NCBI GenBank assembly: GCA_021776095.1
Contig: JAJFGO010000006.1
Location: forward strand, 1-64,000
Origin: Kiloniellaceae bacterium
GTDB lineage: Bacteria > Pseudomonadota > Alphaproteobacteria > Kiloniellales > J153
DNA: 64,000 bases
Direction of reading: 5' to 3'
The position numbers were made by a program, and so were the translations under genes. The notes beneath the pieces are model-generated. The model was given only the letters and a program-made list of their open reading frames with translations, did not search any database and was not told the DNA's origin. Below, in pieces: positions 1 through 9,201 of the stretch (positions within the stretch are counted from its first letter, which is position 1; every line of letters starts with the position of its first letter).

Positions 1-147
1 TTCCAGATCGAATTCATAGAAAAGACGGTCTTGCTGACCAACTGGCGCGCCCATCATCGTCGCAATCCCCTCGCCGATTCAGCAACTCAAGGGAATCACG
101 ACAATCCGAGCAGATCAAACGACTTCTTCAACAGCCTCGGCAATTAG
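1..147 (+). CDS. C-terminal end of an unidentified protein (partial, cut by window start)
   Basis: The frame is open from base 1 to a TAG at 145-147, giving 48 residues rich in Asn, Ser and His near the end. I do not recognise the family. The stretch could be a real protein tail or chance openness, because only the end is visible. Bases 148-435 downstream show no convincing gene. Confidence 0.3.
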   Translation, partial: FQIEFIEKTVLLTNWRAHHRRNPLADSATQGNHDNPSRSNDFFNSLGN

Positions 148-435
148 CGGACATCCTTCCTTCTCAGAAAGGTTAGGATCTCCCAGTTCGCATCTTCGTC
201 TTGATCGGCCCACCATAATTTCAAGGACTTAGGAAGAATAACTTTTTTGGACACACTCTCATGCCCGCGTGATGTCCGAAGCTAGCGGATCCTTTAATCG
301 AGTCGTCGGATAGCCTCCGGACACATCCGGCGCTAGACATACGCATTCGCCCCACCGACTTCCGCCGGCCACCGTGCCATTGCGGTGAAGGCGAATGTGG
401 CGGAGGCCGAGGGTCTGGGGGAGTAAAAAGGAGCG

Positions 436-693
436 ATGAGCGAACAATCGGACTGGATTGTCTATATTTTGGAGTGCGCCGATCAAACGCTCTACACCGG
501 TATAACGAACGACCTAGACCACCGTATCAATGAACACGAAAACGGAAGGGGGGCGAAATACACCAGAGGCCGTGCGCCGTTTACGCTGCTTTATACCGAA
601 ACCCACTCGTCAAGAAGCCAGGCTTTAAGGCGCGAGGCTGAGATCAAGTCGTTTGACAGAGCGACAAAGCTACAGCTTGCGTTATCCGGGTAA
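436..693 (+). CDS. GIY-YIG nuclease family protein
   Basis: This 85-residue protein is nearly all one GIY-YIG domain of the small UPF0213/YhbQ type. The motif is present as VYILEC near residues 9-14 and LYTGITND near 19-26, followed by an Arg-rich helix (HRINEHENG) and a Glu in the REAEIK segment, which matches the metal-binding Glu of the fold. Such stand-alone domains are predicted to nick DNA; cellular roles are mostly unproven. The ATG lies just after an AAAAAGGAG-like ribosome binding site. The gene stands alone, with noncoding DNA upstream and a resolvase remnant downstream, so it is not part of the Dpd operons. Confidence 0.85.
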   Translation: MSEQSDWIVYILECADQTLYTGITNDLDHRINEHENGRGAKYTRGRAPFTLLYTETHSSRSQALRREAEIKSFDRATKLQLALSG

Positions 694-719
694 TGTCCTT
701 TGCGGCGCCCTGAAGCCGC

Positions 720-945
720 TCAGGCTGCCTCCTGGTCAGCCAGAATGCGGTAAACCGATGCCCGGCCGATTCCCAGCCTCTTGGCAATCTCCGTCGCTCC
801 GACGCCTTCATCCCTGAGAGCGCGCACCTGGTCGGCCTTGTCCCTCGCGCTGTCGTTCCAGCACGAGTTCGCGCTCAAACTCACCGATGGCCCCGATCAT
901 CGTGAAGAACAACTTCCCGGTGGCCGTCGAGGTGTTCAGGTCCTG
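720..945 (-). pseudogene. Serine resolvase (Tn3-type) C-terminal remnant, frameshifted
   Basis: On the minus strand two pieces of a resolvase/invertase are readable. Bases about 843-944 give the region ending the catalytic domain ([20 protein letters not shown]). Bases 720-845 give the C-terminal helix-turn-helix (ATEIAKRLGIGRASVYRIL) ending in a TGA. The two are in different frames and the linker between them is missing, so an internal deletion broke the gene. It directly abuts an IS3-family transposase fragment, showing repeated insertion at this island edge. Confidence 0.75.
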
Positions 946-947
946 AC

Positions 948-1328
948 CTGACCTGTGTCTCAGACAACGGCACAGAGTTCACCTCCATGGCGATCCTCAA
1001 GTGGAGCCAGGAACGCAAGATCGAGTGGCACTACATCGCCCCCGGCAAGCCGCAACAGAATGCCTTTGCCGAAAGCTTCATCGGTAGGTTGAGGGACGAA
1101 TGCCTCAACGAGACGCTCTTTACATCGCTGGCCGAAGTGAGAGCCGTGCTCGCGGGGTGGTGCGACGACTACGACCAGATCCGGCCACACTCGAGCCTGG
1201 GCAACCAAACGCCTATCGCGTTTACCAGGCAATGGGGCGGATCGCCTGAGCGCCTTGGGAGCTCCACTCACCGCCCCATTGCGCAGCCAGCCCAGATGGG
1301 CCAAAACCAGAACGGCCTCTACTTCTGA
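948..1328 (+). pseudogene. IS3-family transposase OrfB, 3' half only
   Basis: The frame starts inside the gene at the conserved SDNGTEFTS block and runs through [19 protein letters not shown] and [11 protein letters not shown] to a TGA. This is the second Asp and the Glu portion of the rve/DDE integrase core of IS3-family OrfB. The first half, including the first catalytic Asp, is missing and replaced by the resolvase remnant, so it cannot be active. Bases 1329-1543 downstream contain no gene, only a short sequence at 1356-1377 that recurs near 20.86 kb. Confidence 0.85.
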
Positions 1329-1355
1329 ATGGAGGAAAGAAGGGGCTCAGGTCAC

Positions 1356-1377
1356 CTAGATTCGGGGAAACAGGTCA
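1356..1377 (+). repeat. 22-bp sequence shared with 20863-20884 (possible IS end)
   Basis: This block begins CTAGATTCGGGG and ends GGTCA. It recurs in the same orientation at 20863-20884 with two differences in 22 bases. It lies just after the IS3 transposase remnant, so it is probably the outer end of that insertion sequence. The second copy truncates a queD fragment. Confidence 0.5.
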
Positions 1378-1543
1378 GAGGAAACGGGTCTTTGAGCCGC
1401 GCTTTCGACCAAGACACAGAAAGCGCATGAAAGAAAGCAGGTCCCCGATCTGGTATTCCGCCTGAGCATCGGACTGGCGCATGGAGCGCCTGCAAACCCT
1501 ATTGCTCAAGTTATCGAGTCAAAGGTCAGAAACATATTTTTAG

Positions 1544-3517
1544 TCAGCCATGAATCTCTGAAGGCGCGTCCGCCAAAAACTCTTCGATCGCCCGAAGAAT
1601 GCTGCAACACCCCCTACCAGCGGCGTATAAAATGCGCTCAGCTTCCCGATTATCACGTATACAATCGGTCGCTGCATGTTTTGCTGAAGATGCCGTAACC
1701 ACCATGATATCAGCGTTCTGGGAAAGCTTCATCAGGCGGGGCGTACATACTTTTTCAGAAGAAATTTCCACTTTTACATCCGGAGCTAGTCGCTTAAGCG
1801 TAGCCTCAGCCTGCCGGCCCGCGCTTTCAGTTAGGGTGTAGATTCCAACAAGCTTGCCATTCAATATTTCCGCACTCGACTGCCCGTCTACGTCGCCCCC
1901 TACAGAGATCCCCTCCCAACCAGCTGAAGTTGCTACATTCGAATAAGCCGATCGCTGCATCGACGACATCTGATGCAAAACCGGCTGCAAAATGCCTAGG
2001 ATCCGATTGAGAATTGTATTTCGGGCCTCCTCATCCGCTGCAGAAAATCTACAGAGCACATCGGCTAGATCGAGTAGCCAAAAAGTATCTGTAGTGCCAG
2101 CTCCTGGAGGAATTGCCTTTGCAGTCTCGATCAACAAACTGCGATACTCTGACTCTGAAAGCCCCACTTCTAGAAGGGCAGTAAACATTTCGGAGACCCC
2201 TTCGCGGAACTCCCCTTCTCGACTACGTGATTCGATTAACCGCAAAAGCACAACCTCATATAACGGCGCCATGAGTTTTCGTGGATATCCCTCGTCAAAC
2301 TTCAACCATTTGATCAAGAAAGATAGTGTTTGGATCAAACGAGGAAGCGCCCTCTGAGAGTCTAAGTCATAAAGAGCCTCTTCCAATTCTCTGACGTCTT
2401 CAGGATCTTGAACACTCTCGGCATCGCCCCTCAGAGCCAATTGGTCAGCAACATCACGGAACCGAAACTGTCGGTTCGTAAGTGCCTTCGCCCAAGACAA
2501 CCAGTCCGTCACATTTGGAACAATGACCTCTTCTGCGTCCTCTTCACGCTGCAAATGGGAGAGCCCATCTACAGGCATCCTGTCGGCATTCGCCCCATGA
2601 ACCTTTTCTGAGGTCGTAAAATCGGCCTTGGATGATTTCCCCTCATCCGTCGGCGGAGAAGTTGGAACTGACGCCTCAACAGGCGAAACGCTCTTTTGAA
2701 ATTTCCCGATCAGTTCTTGGTAGGTCTCGGCGACCCATTCACTCGGCACCCCCGATATCGCCAGAATATCCGCTATATTTGCCCTGCAATTTTCCTCATA
2801 AGCCAATTTAAGTGCCTCAAAGTCATCGGAGTGCTCATCCAAATGGGCGTACCAAATCGCCTCTAACAGATGATGTGCGATAACGGTTGGCTTTTTGATC
2901 CGACATAACTCGCCGAACGCCTTGTCCAAAAGAATGCTATTCCACTCTCGAAAAGTGGCGTGGAGTTTTACTCGTGTGAAGCTCAAGTTGATCGCATCCA
3001 ACCTAAGTTCAGTCCGCAAACGTTCAAGCCAGTGAAACGCGCCTTTGCGATCGCCCTCGACAAGGCACATGTCAAAGTGAGACAGCATCTGCGCCGTTGA
3101 CATCGGTAGCGGTCGAAGATCCATCGGTCGTGCAAGTACTGTCTCTTTCATTCTCTGCAATGCGCGAATCGCGAATGTTTGGTTGTGCGGTGCCTTGAGT
3201 CGCGCAACAGCATAAGGCTCAAGACTCATTATATAGGCTTCTACCTTCTCTCCCCTATTTAGGTTTGAGGGTTCGCCGTCAAAGGTTGTTACAGTATGTC
3301 CAACATATGCCATCAAAATTGGTTGAAGAGCCCGCCATTCTCTCTGATCTATGGCAAAGGCGTACCAACAGATCTCACCATTTACCCATGCCGGCAGGAG
3401 GCATCCGGGGAATGCTGTAGCGTCGACCGTCTCTTCAAGAGTGCCGTTGAGGCCGTCCGAAGGTATGCGGCCCCAATCACTCGCTTGTTTGTATTCGTTT
3501 AGGTCAAAGGTCGCCAT
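1544..3517 (-). CDS. dpdD: DpdD, Dpd-island protein of unknown biochemical function
   Basis: This 657-residue protein is the last gene of the minus-strand dpdE-to-dpdD operon; identification rests mainly on that context and on size. No Walker, nuclease or methylase motif is visible. Residues about 1-280 are mixed alpha/beta and then helical. A low-complexity Ser/Pro/Thr linker follows, and a helical second half resembles repeat scaffolds. The ATG has an AGGA-type ribosome binding site and overlaps the end of dpdK by 14 bp, so translation is probably coupled. In the Dpd system DpdD-DpdK are thought to form the restriction arm against unmodified DNA; the exact job of DpdD is unknown. Confidence 0.75.
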   Translation of the reverse strand: MATFDLNEYKQASDWGRIPSDGLNGTLEETVDATAFPGCLLPAWVNGEICWYAFAIDQREWRALQPILMAYVGHTVTTFDGEPSNLNRGEKVEAYIMSLEPYAVARLKAPHNQTFAIRALQRMKETVLARPMDLRPLPMSTAQMLSHFDMCLVEGDRKGAFHWLERLRTELRLDAINLSFTRVKLHATFREWNSILLDKAFGELCRIKKPTVIAHHLLEAIWYAHLDEHSDDFEALKLAYEENCRANIADILAISGVPSEWVAETYQELIGKFQKSVSPVEASVPTSPPTDEGKSSKADFTTSEKVHGANADRMPVDGLSHLQREEDAEEVIVPNVTDWLSWAKALTNRQFRFRDVADQLALRGDAESVQDPEDVRELEEALYDLDSQRALPRLIQTLSFLIKWLKFDEGYPRKLMAPLYEVVLLRLIESRSREGEFREGVSEMFTALLEVGLSESEYRSLLIETAKAIPPGAGTTDTFWLLDLADVLCRFSAADEEARNTILNRILGILQPVLHQMSSMQRSAYSNVATSAGWEGISVGGDVDGQSSAEILNGKLVGIYTLTESAGRQAEATLKRLAPDVKVEISSEKVCTPRLMKLSQNADIMVVTASSAKHAATDCIRDNREAERILYAAGRGCCSILRAIEEFLADAPSEIHG

Positions 3518-4028
3518 CGAATGCGTCCTGCCACTGAGTTGCTAAGACGAGGCGGCGCCCTGCAACAATGTCGGGCGCTGTCCTATAAATAAGGTGTTCT
3601 CCGTTGATGGTTATGCCGTGGAAGGTGAAGTTCATTGAACCTTCGAGATCGAAATTGCGTCCAACAATTCCCTTCTGGTGTTCATACTCTCCGAGCGTCC
3701 ACCAAAGTTGGTTTGGGAACTCCCTAGTTAGAGAGGATAACCGGCCAACGAATCGGTGGTTTTGCTCGACGTCGCGCAAAACAAGGGCAATCCGTCCACC
3801 TTTCGAAACAATTGTTCTGAAGACCTGAGTAAGGCTGACTTTGCCGGTTGGCCAGTCCGGGTCAATGACGCCAAATTCGCGAGCACCGTTATCAATTACC
3901 GGAATGTTGCTAATCCACCCGGACAAGATCCACAATGGATCGCTTGGTGCTAGCGCCTCTGCTACAAAAATACTTTGCATCAAATCAGCAATCGCGGTGG
4001 CTTGGAGGGGGCCTGTCAAATCTCGCAT
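3504..4028 (-). CDS. dpdK: DpdK, phospholipase D-like nuclease
   Basis: At 174 residues this is a single-domain PLD-fold protein. The HKD-type motif is seen near residues 116-135 as HQKGIVG followed by LEGSMNFT, giving the His and Lys and the downstream Ser/Asn of the active site. Single-motif PLD nucleases usually dimerise to build one active site. The family includes NucA- and BfiI-like DNA endonucleases, so DpdK is the most obvious candidate for the cutting subunit of the Dpd restriction arm (inference). Its ATG follows GAGAGGG and comes 2 bases after the dpdJ stop; its 3' end overlaps dpdD. Confidence 0.85.
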   Translation of the reverse strand: MRDLTGPLQATAIADLMQSIFVAEALAPSDPLWILSGWISNIPVIDNGAREFGVIDPDWPTGKVSLTQVFRTIVSKGGRIALVLRDVEQNHRFVGRLSSLTREFPNQLWWTLGEYEHQKGIVGRNFDLEGSMNFTFHGITINGEHLIYRTAPDIVAGRRLVLATQWQDAFDGDL

Positions 4029-4030
4029 CG

Positions 4031-7000
4031 CTATACCCTCTCTCTCAATGCGATGACGACCTCGGGGGATCCTCCATCGCCCTCTCGATAGGCATCGATC
4101 ACCGGATAAAAATTATGATAACCAACTGTCACGGGACGACTGATAAGGTCGACGACTGTTTTCATTAGGCCGTCCATTCCAGCGGTGCTGGTTAGGGCAA
4201 CGATGCCTCTCTTGACTAGAGCGACTTGGATCGTCTCTTCCCATTCTTGGGAGTCTGTAGACACCTTCTCAATCGGATCACCAGAGATCACCGACCGGGC
4301 CAATCCCGCATCACTCGTCCAAGCATCGCGGTAAGGGTTGTAGGACTGAATCCCGAACTGCCGGATCTCACCATCGCGCGCCCAGAGCAAGCGCTCAGCA
4401 GTCGAAAGTTCTCTTCCCGCACCGCCCACAGAGGCAAGGTCGTTTTTGATTGACGCATCTGAATCTGCCAATGACGCTACAAGGCGAACAGGCAAAGAAA
4501 CCTCGTACTTTGCCTCTAGTCCATCCCAAAACGATATTAGCTTCCGAGTAAGTTCATCCGTGGTATTTGATGCACCCGTCTTTACAAACCGGGTCGAGAA
4601 ACTCACACCCAGTGCTCTAGAATACTGAATCCCTTTGGCGCTCAGAGCCTTAGCAAACCTAATACGCGCCAGTTCTCGACCCTTTGACGACCGCGCTGTT
4701 CTCAACTCACCCATCGTATCTTTGCAGTCACCTTCCTTCGTGATTTCGATGATTATCTTGTCCAGGCCGAGAGCAGCGTTTTCGGAATCACTCGGAGCAA
4801 GGGCTGCCTCCATTGACCTAAAAAAGGATCGAGGGTCTTCAGAAAACCTCTCCGACAAGGCCTCAATCGTTCCACCTCCGCCTAACGTCGATTCAACGAT
4901 GACAATGGCCAAGTCTTCACCATCAGACACCAGGTCTGTTAGAAGGCCCTCCAATGCCGTGTTCTTTGGCGTTGCCAGAACACAAGCTTGCAAGGCCGCT
5001 TCCGCAATTGTATGAGCAAAAACTCGACGAAGCCATTGACCTTTCACTATCTGATCAGACCAAAACACTTCAATGGCTATTTCGCAAACTCGGCTTAATA
5101 CGCCTTCACTGCTGAGATCTGCATAGATCGCTCGCTCCAACTGACCTTCGGACATGACTGCCGGATCCTGGATGATCTCCTGACTGACCGTTGCGGAGAT
5201 TGCTGCTCGCAGGTCATACGCGTCGTCATAAGTTGCAATTTCCTGGAATGCCTTCTTAAGGGAAATCGACTTTTCTTCACTCAATCGAATGCCTGCGCGC
5301 CAAACGACCTGCATAAGCCAATCACGCCGAAACCCATTCAACGTATTCGGTAGCTTTGGGTCATCTCTGACCCGATCCCGATACATTAATGTAGCGAGCC
5401 ATCGCTTAACGTCGTGAGGCAAATCAAGCTCAGCAAATTCTTCCTCTGTCGGAAGGTTTAGGGGGATGCGAATTCCATCACTTTCGTACGCAAATCCGAT
5501 GGCGGCCGGTATGCCTGCCTCACCATCATTCAAATGAAAATCTATTCTTTTGGTTTTCCCATGTACGCTCAAGTTCGCAACACCTTCGTACGCATATCGG
5601 CGGACAGTAATCGCGCTCGCTAGGCGGTGCAGGTAAAACTCCAACTGTGGGATAAAATCTCTCCACGAAGAGTAATTCGACAGTTGAACAACGCTGGGAT
5701 CGCCCTGAAATTCGAAATTGCTGTTCCAATCCCAGAAGGCAGTCGATGTATGACTGATACGTTGTCGATTATGGAGGTTGGAGACGCTAATGGCCCAAGG
5801 CCTAAAGACGCGAACATCTCCTTTGGTGTCGACCGGAAGAACGCCCAAATACTCGCTGCGTTCCGCATAAGCGTGAACGTCTATCGCCTGCGTCTCTTGA
5901 TCCGGATCTAAGGGATACCAGTGAGCAATGTTCCCCGCCTCATCTGCGAAGCGGCGACGCACTTTACCTGGTGTGAATTCTGTAAGCGCCTGACGAATCC
6001 ATAACTTCTCTTCGCGCTCCTTGTCGTATTGAGAACTGGGTGGCACGTGAATGATAACTTCTGGTAGATTTAGTTCGCCAAACAATTGGCGGGGCATAAA
6101 GTCGGGCAAAGGATGGTAGGGGACGTAAAAGTCATGCTTTCGTGGATCCTTAGCCAACTTCCAATCGGCGAAAAGGCGCCTTGCAAGTGTCGGCAGCGCT
6201 TCAAGTAAGAGAGATCGAGGCTTTTCCCAGAGAATCAGATCAACGGTTCGATCATCGATTTTCAAACTGTGTTTGAGGTGTCGCCTAAATGCTTCAATTC
6301 GATCTGGATCGAGCCGAACAAGGTCTCGTATTACGTTTTTCGCGATGTCTACGAATGGCTTTTTTGTGTTTTGATTACTAGGCTGAGATAGTGCATCCCA
6401 AGACCAACCGTTTACCTTTTGCTGAGATGCGATACTGGAAATCCAATCGAATAGCGCACAGACGGCTTGCATGCGCAGAATGTAACCGTTTCGAACTGGC
6501 AGCCTTTGGCGTTCAATTTGCGGTGAAAAAAGCTCCTCGTAAGCCTGAAAAGCCAACCGGTCACGACCATAGTCAGAAAGTACCGTCATCATGATTGGGC
6601 GCATGCCGCGACGCCGGCCGGCACGACCTTTCCTCTGGACAAACGATGCATTCGAGTGGGGTGCCTTATGTTGTAGCACAGCTCCAACATCGGGATCGTT
6701 AAACCCCACCTCCAACGACGCGGTGGCAACCACGACATCTGATTTATTCAATACGCCAGGATCTCGCGAGGTTGTTCGACTAACGCTCAGTCGCCCCCTC
6801 AAGTTGCCACGCAAATCTTCAGCCATGGACCAAAGTTGACCATCGAGATCTCGTTCAGTGGGTTCTGGCTTATCTTGAGCTCGCAATTGCGCCAGAGGTT
6901 CTCGGTTGGGATCTTCACGCCCCCATGGCTGGTAAGCCTCTGCATCTCGAAAGTCATCATAAAGTCGGTTGATAACGTCCAAGTTATCGGTGAATGCAAA

Positions 7001-8488
7001 CACTCTTCGACCGAAAAGGCCCCCAGAGGGGCCGTCTGTAGAAGGGTCCAACATGCGTGAAAGTAGCATTAAGGTCTGAATGGATGTGGAGAGTGTTGCG
7101 GCCTGTGAACTCGGATCGGTTCTGACCAATATCTGATAGTCAGCTCCCTCCTCATCCATATCCAAGGGATTCGGTGCGATCTCCTCAATGTTGGAGGCAA
7201 ACAAACCGGAGAGATCGCCGAAGAATTGACTTGCTTCCTCAAGGGTGGCCGAAAGCCCAACCCAATGCACGGAATTGCCCAGCATTTTCTGCCAACGCCT
7301 TAGCAACAAAGCGGTCTGCGCACCGGTTGTTCCAATATACGTATGGACTTCGTCCAGGAGGATAAATCTTGGCTTTTGATCCTTCCTGCAACCAATACCA
7401 AAGACGCGCCGAATGCCGGTATCCGACATCCTTTGATTGAGCATTTCAGTTGTACTAAAAAGGAAATCGGGCGGCGACTTAGTAATTGAATTTCGGGTCA
7501 ATCTCAGCTCAGCGAGAACTGAGACAAATGAGCATTCTGTGCAGCTAAGACGCTCCAACTGAGCGTTTAAGTCCTCAGATTTCCAGACGGTCTCAGAACC
7601 GCAATCGGGGCACCGCAAGAACGGGCAGACATAGCCGCCTTTCTTGTATGCCCAATTGCTATATTCTTTGATTGCCTTTTCACCCGCAAAAAGAGGAACC
7701 TGGCCGTAGAGCGCCCCCAAACTAAACCCTGGTTTGCCAGCCTTTTTCAGGGCGGGGTTTGCTGCACGCGCTAGTTTGTAGACTTCCGTGAGTTGATCCT
7801 TAAGCAGTTCATTCCTCGGATAGATTGACAAAACCTTTGTGAATTCAGCCCCTTTTGAGAGACATTCTGCTGAAACCAACAAGGCAGGCAGATAAAACGC
7901 CAACGTTTTACCGCTACCCGTGCCCGATGTAATGATGGTCCCAAGATCTGCAGTACCGGAGAATATCCGTTTGAAAGCGTCGACCTGAAACCGAGATAAA
8001 AAGGCCATACCCCCTTTCTCGAGTATTTGGCCCCAGATTGCCGCTTGCGCCTTAGAGAATACATGCCCGCTTGAAGCAAATTCAGAGACAGCAGCCTCCA
8101 ACGCGATATCTCGTTTTGGATACCTGCGGGGCGAAATATCCAGGCGATAATCGGAAACAAGCGTCGGCGCCGAACGCCATGGCCGGCCATCGAACAATTG
8201 CTTCGATCGGACTGTCAAGCGAACGAATTCTGCAAATCTCGAGCGATAGCAACGCCCTTCGTCTGAGAGCCAATATCGCACGAGAAGTCGTTCCTCTAAC
8301 TGTTCAAGGGTATCTTCTACATTGACGTCAATGCCTGACTTCTCAAAGACTGAAGAGATCGCTGCAAGCAACTGATCTTCGGCAACATAGGAATCGACAA
8401 AGCCCCAAACGAGGCTCGGGAACTCAAGCGCCTCAAGCGCACCAAGGGCGACTTCTATGGGCTTTTGGGTCATGCCCGCAGAACTCAT
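4031..8488 (-). CDS. dpdJ: DpdJ, DEAD/DEAH-type superfamily 2 helicase
   Basis: This very large protein (about 1485 residues) carries a complete SF2 helicase core in its first half: Walker A SGTGSGKT near 188-195, a DEVH box in LLDEVHTYIG, motif III as GLSATLEEA, and motifs V-VI in ATASLEVGFNDPDVG and QRKGRAGRRRG. Between the Walker A and DEVH boxes sits a four-Cys cluster (CPFLRCPDCG ... SCTEC), probably a zinc ribbon. The long C-terminal half has no motif I recognise. I chose the ATG at 8488 because AGGTGA sits 5 bases upstream and overlaps the dpdI stop; a GTG at 8497 is the alternative. It probably translocates on DNA in the Dpd restriction complex. Confidence 0.87.
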   Translation of the reverse strand: MSSAGMTQKPIEVALGALEALEFPSLVWGFVDSYVAEDQLLAAISSVFEKSGIDVNVEDTLEQLEERLLVRYWLSDEGRCYRSRFAEFVRLTVRSKQLFDGRPWRSAPTLVSDYRLDISPRRYPKRDIALEAAVSEFASSGHVFSKAQAAIWGQILEKGGMAFLSRFQVDAFKRIFSGTADLGTIITSGTGSGKTLAFYLPALLVSAECLSKGAEFTKVLSIYPRNELLKDQLTEVYKLARAANPALKKAGKPGFSLGALYGQVPLFAGEKAIKEYSNWAYKKGGYVCPFLRCPDCGSETVWKSEDLNAQLERLSCTECSFVSVLAELRLTRNSITKSPPDFLFSTTEMLNQRMSDTGIRRVFGIGCRKDQKPRFILLDEVHTYIGTTGAQTALLLRRWQKMLGNSVHWVGLSATLEEASQFFGDLSGLFASNIEEIAPNPLDMDEEGADYQILVRTDPSSQAATLSTSIQTLMLLSRMLDPSTDGPSGGLFGRRVFAFTDNLDVINRLYDDFRDAEAYQPWGREDPNREPLAQLRAQDKPEPTERDLDGQLWSMAEDLRGNLRGRLSVSRTTSRDPGVLNKSDVVVATASLEVGFNDPDVGAVLQHKAPHSNASFVQRKGRAGRRRGMRPIMMTVLSDYGRDRLAFQAYEELFSPQIERQRLPVRNGYILRMQAVCALFDWISSIASQQKVNGWSWDALSQPSNQNTKKPFVDIAKNVIRDLVRLDPDRIEAFRRHLKHSLKIDDRTVDLILWEKPRSLLLEALPTLARRLFADWKLAKDPRKHDFYVPYHPLPDFMPRQLFGELNLPEVIIHVPPSSQYDKEREEKLWIRQALTEFTPGKVRRRFADEAGNIAHWYPLDPDQETQAIDVHAYAERSEYLGVLPVDTKGDVRVFRPWAISVSNLHNRQRISHTSTAFWDWNSNFEFQGDPSVVQLSNYSSWRDFIPQLEFYLHRLASAITVRRYAYEGVANLSVHGKTKRIDFHLNDGEAGIPAAIGFAYESDGIRIPLNLPTEEEFAELDLPHDVKRWLATLMYRDRVRDDPKLPNTLNGFRRDWLMQVVWRAGIRLSEEKSISLKKAFQEIATYDDAYDLRAAISATVSQEIIQDPAVMSEGQLERAIYADLSSEGVLSRVCEIAIEVFWSDQIVKGQWLRRVFAHTIAEAALQACVLATPKNTALEGLLTDLVSDGEDLAIVIVESTLGGGGTIEALSERFSEDPRSFFRSMEAALAPSDSENAALGLDKIIIEITKEGDCKDTMGELRTARSSKGRELARIRFAKALSAKGIQYSRALGVSFSTRFVKTGASNTTDELTRKLISFWDGLEAKYEVSLPVRLVASLADSDASIKNDLASVGGAGRELSTAERLLWARDGEIRQFGIQSYNPYRDAWTSDAGLARSVISGDPIEKVSTDSQEWEETIQVALVKRGIVALTSTAGMDGLMKTVVDLISRPVTVGYHNFYPVIDAYREGDGGSPEVVIALRERV

Positions 8489-8493
8489 TGCAA

Positions 8494-9201
8494 TCACCTA
8501 AACCGAATCCGAAGTTGATCCAGCATGTCATGCTCTGAGAGCCACTTTCCAACTTCTTCCGTCAATTCGTCGATCCTGGCCTCACCCCGGGCAGCCTTGC
8601 CAAGAAATCCTCGGATCATAGGCGGGATGTTGTCGAGATCTGCAAAAATGTCCCCCGCCTCTTTTGCAGATTCTTTGACCCTTGAAACGGATGCCACATT
8701 GTCAGGCAAGTCTGCCCGCAAATCTTGAATTTCATCTAGAAGCTTAGAAATTGAACGCTTTGCTTCACCGAAAGCGCTATCAGGAAGACGATCTAGCCAA
8801 TCTTGTTTGATTGGTGGCGCCTCGGAATCGACATAGGTTCGCCAGTCTTTCTTGAGTTCCTGAAGGACTTTCCTCTCAGTATGATCCTTGGCAAGTTCAA
8901 TGAAAATTTTGCTTAGGGATGCTTCGCGAACTGTCTTCTCCCAATCCTTCTCGAAGCCGGCGATAACCTGACGAGACTTGTTGATGAGTTGCTTCGATGC
9001 CTTGGGCATCGAACTTACCGTCACGCGCCCCTCGATCAAAGTCGCGCGCGCCGCCTTTGCCTCGTCAAATTTTTGGCGAATGTCATGGATCATCTTTGCG
9101 CGCGTGTTCAGCGCCTGCAATCGATCCCTATTTGCGTCTATATCAATGATCTGCTGCATGAGGGTCTGAACTTCTTTGGAAAGCTCAATTAGGTTGCGCA
9201 T
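8494..9201 (-). CDS. dpdI: DpdI, helical Dpd-island protein
   Basis: This 235-residue protein is almost wholly alpha-helical, with charged heptad-like stretches suggesting coiled coil (the N-terminal 60 residues and the region near 130-200). No enzyme motif is visible. The ATG at 9201 was chosen over a longer frame because GGAGGG lies 5 bases upstream; it overlaps the end of dpdH by 17 bp. Position between the ATPase DpdH and the helicase DpdJ, with coupled translation, suggests a structural or adaptor subunit for one of them. The assignment is by operon position. Confidence 0.7.
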   Translation of the reverse strand: MRNLIELSKEVQTLMQQIIDIDANRDRLQALNTRAKMIHDIRQKFDEAKAARATLIEGRVTVSSMPKASKQLINKSRQVIAGFEKDWEKTVREASLSKIFIELAKDHTERKVLQELKKDWRTYVDSEAPPIKQDWLDRLPDSAFGEAKRSISKLLDEIQDLRADLPDNVASVSRVKESAKEAGDIFADLDNIPPMIRGFLGKAARGEARIDELTEEVGKWLSEHDMLDQLRIRFR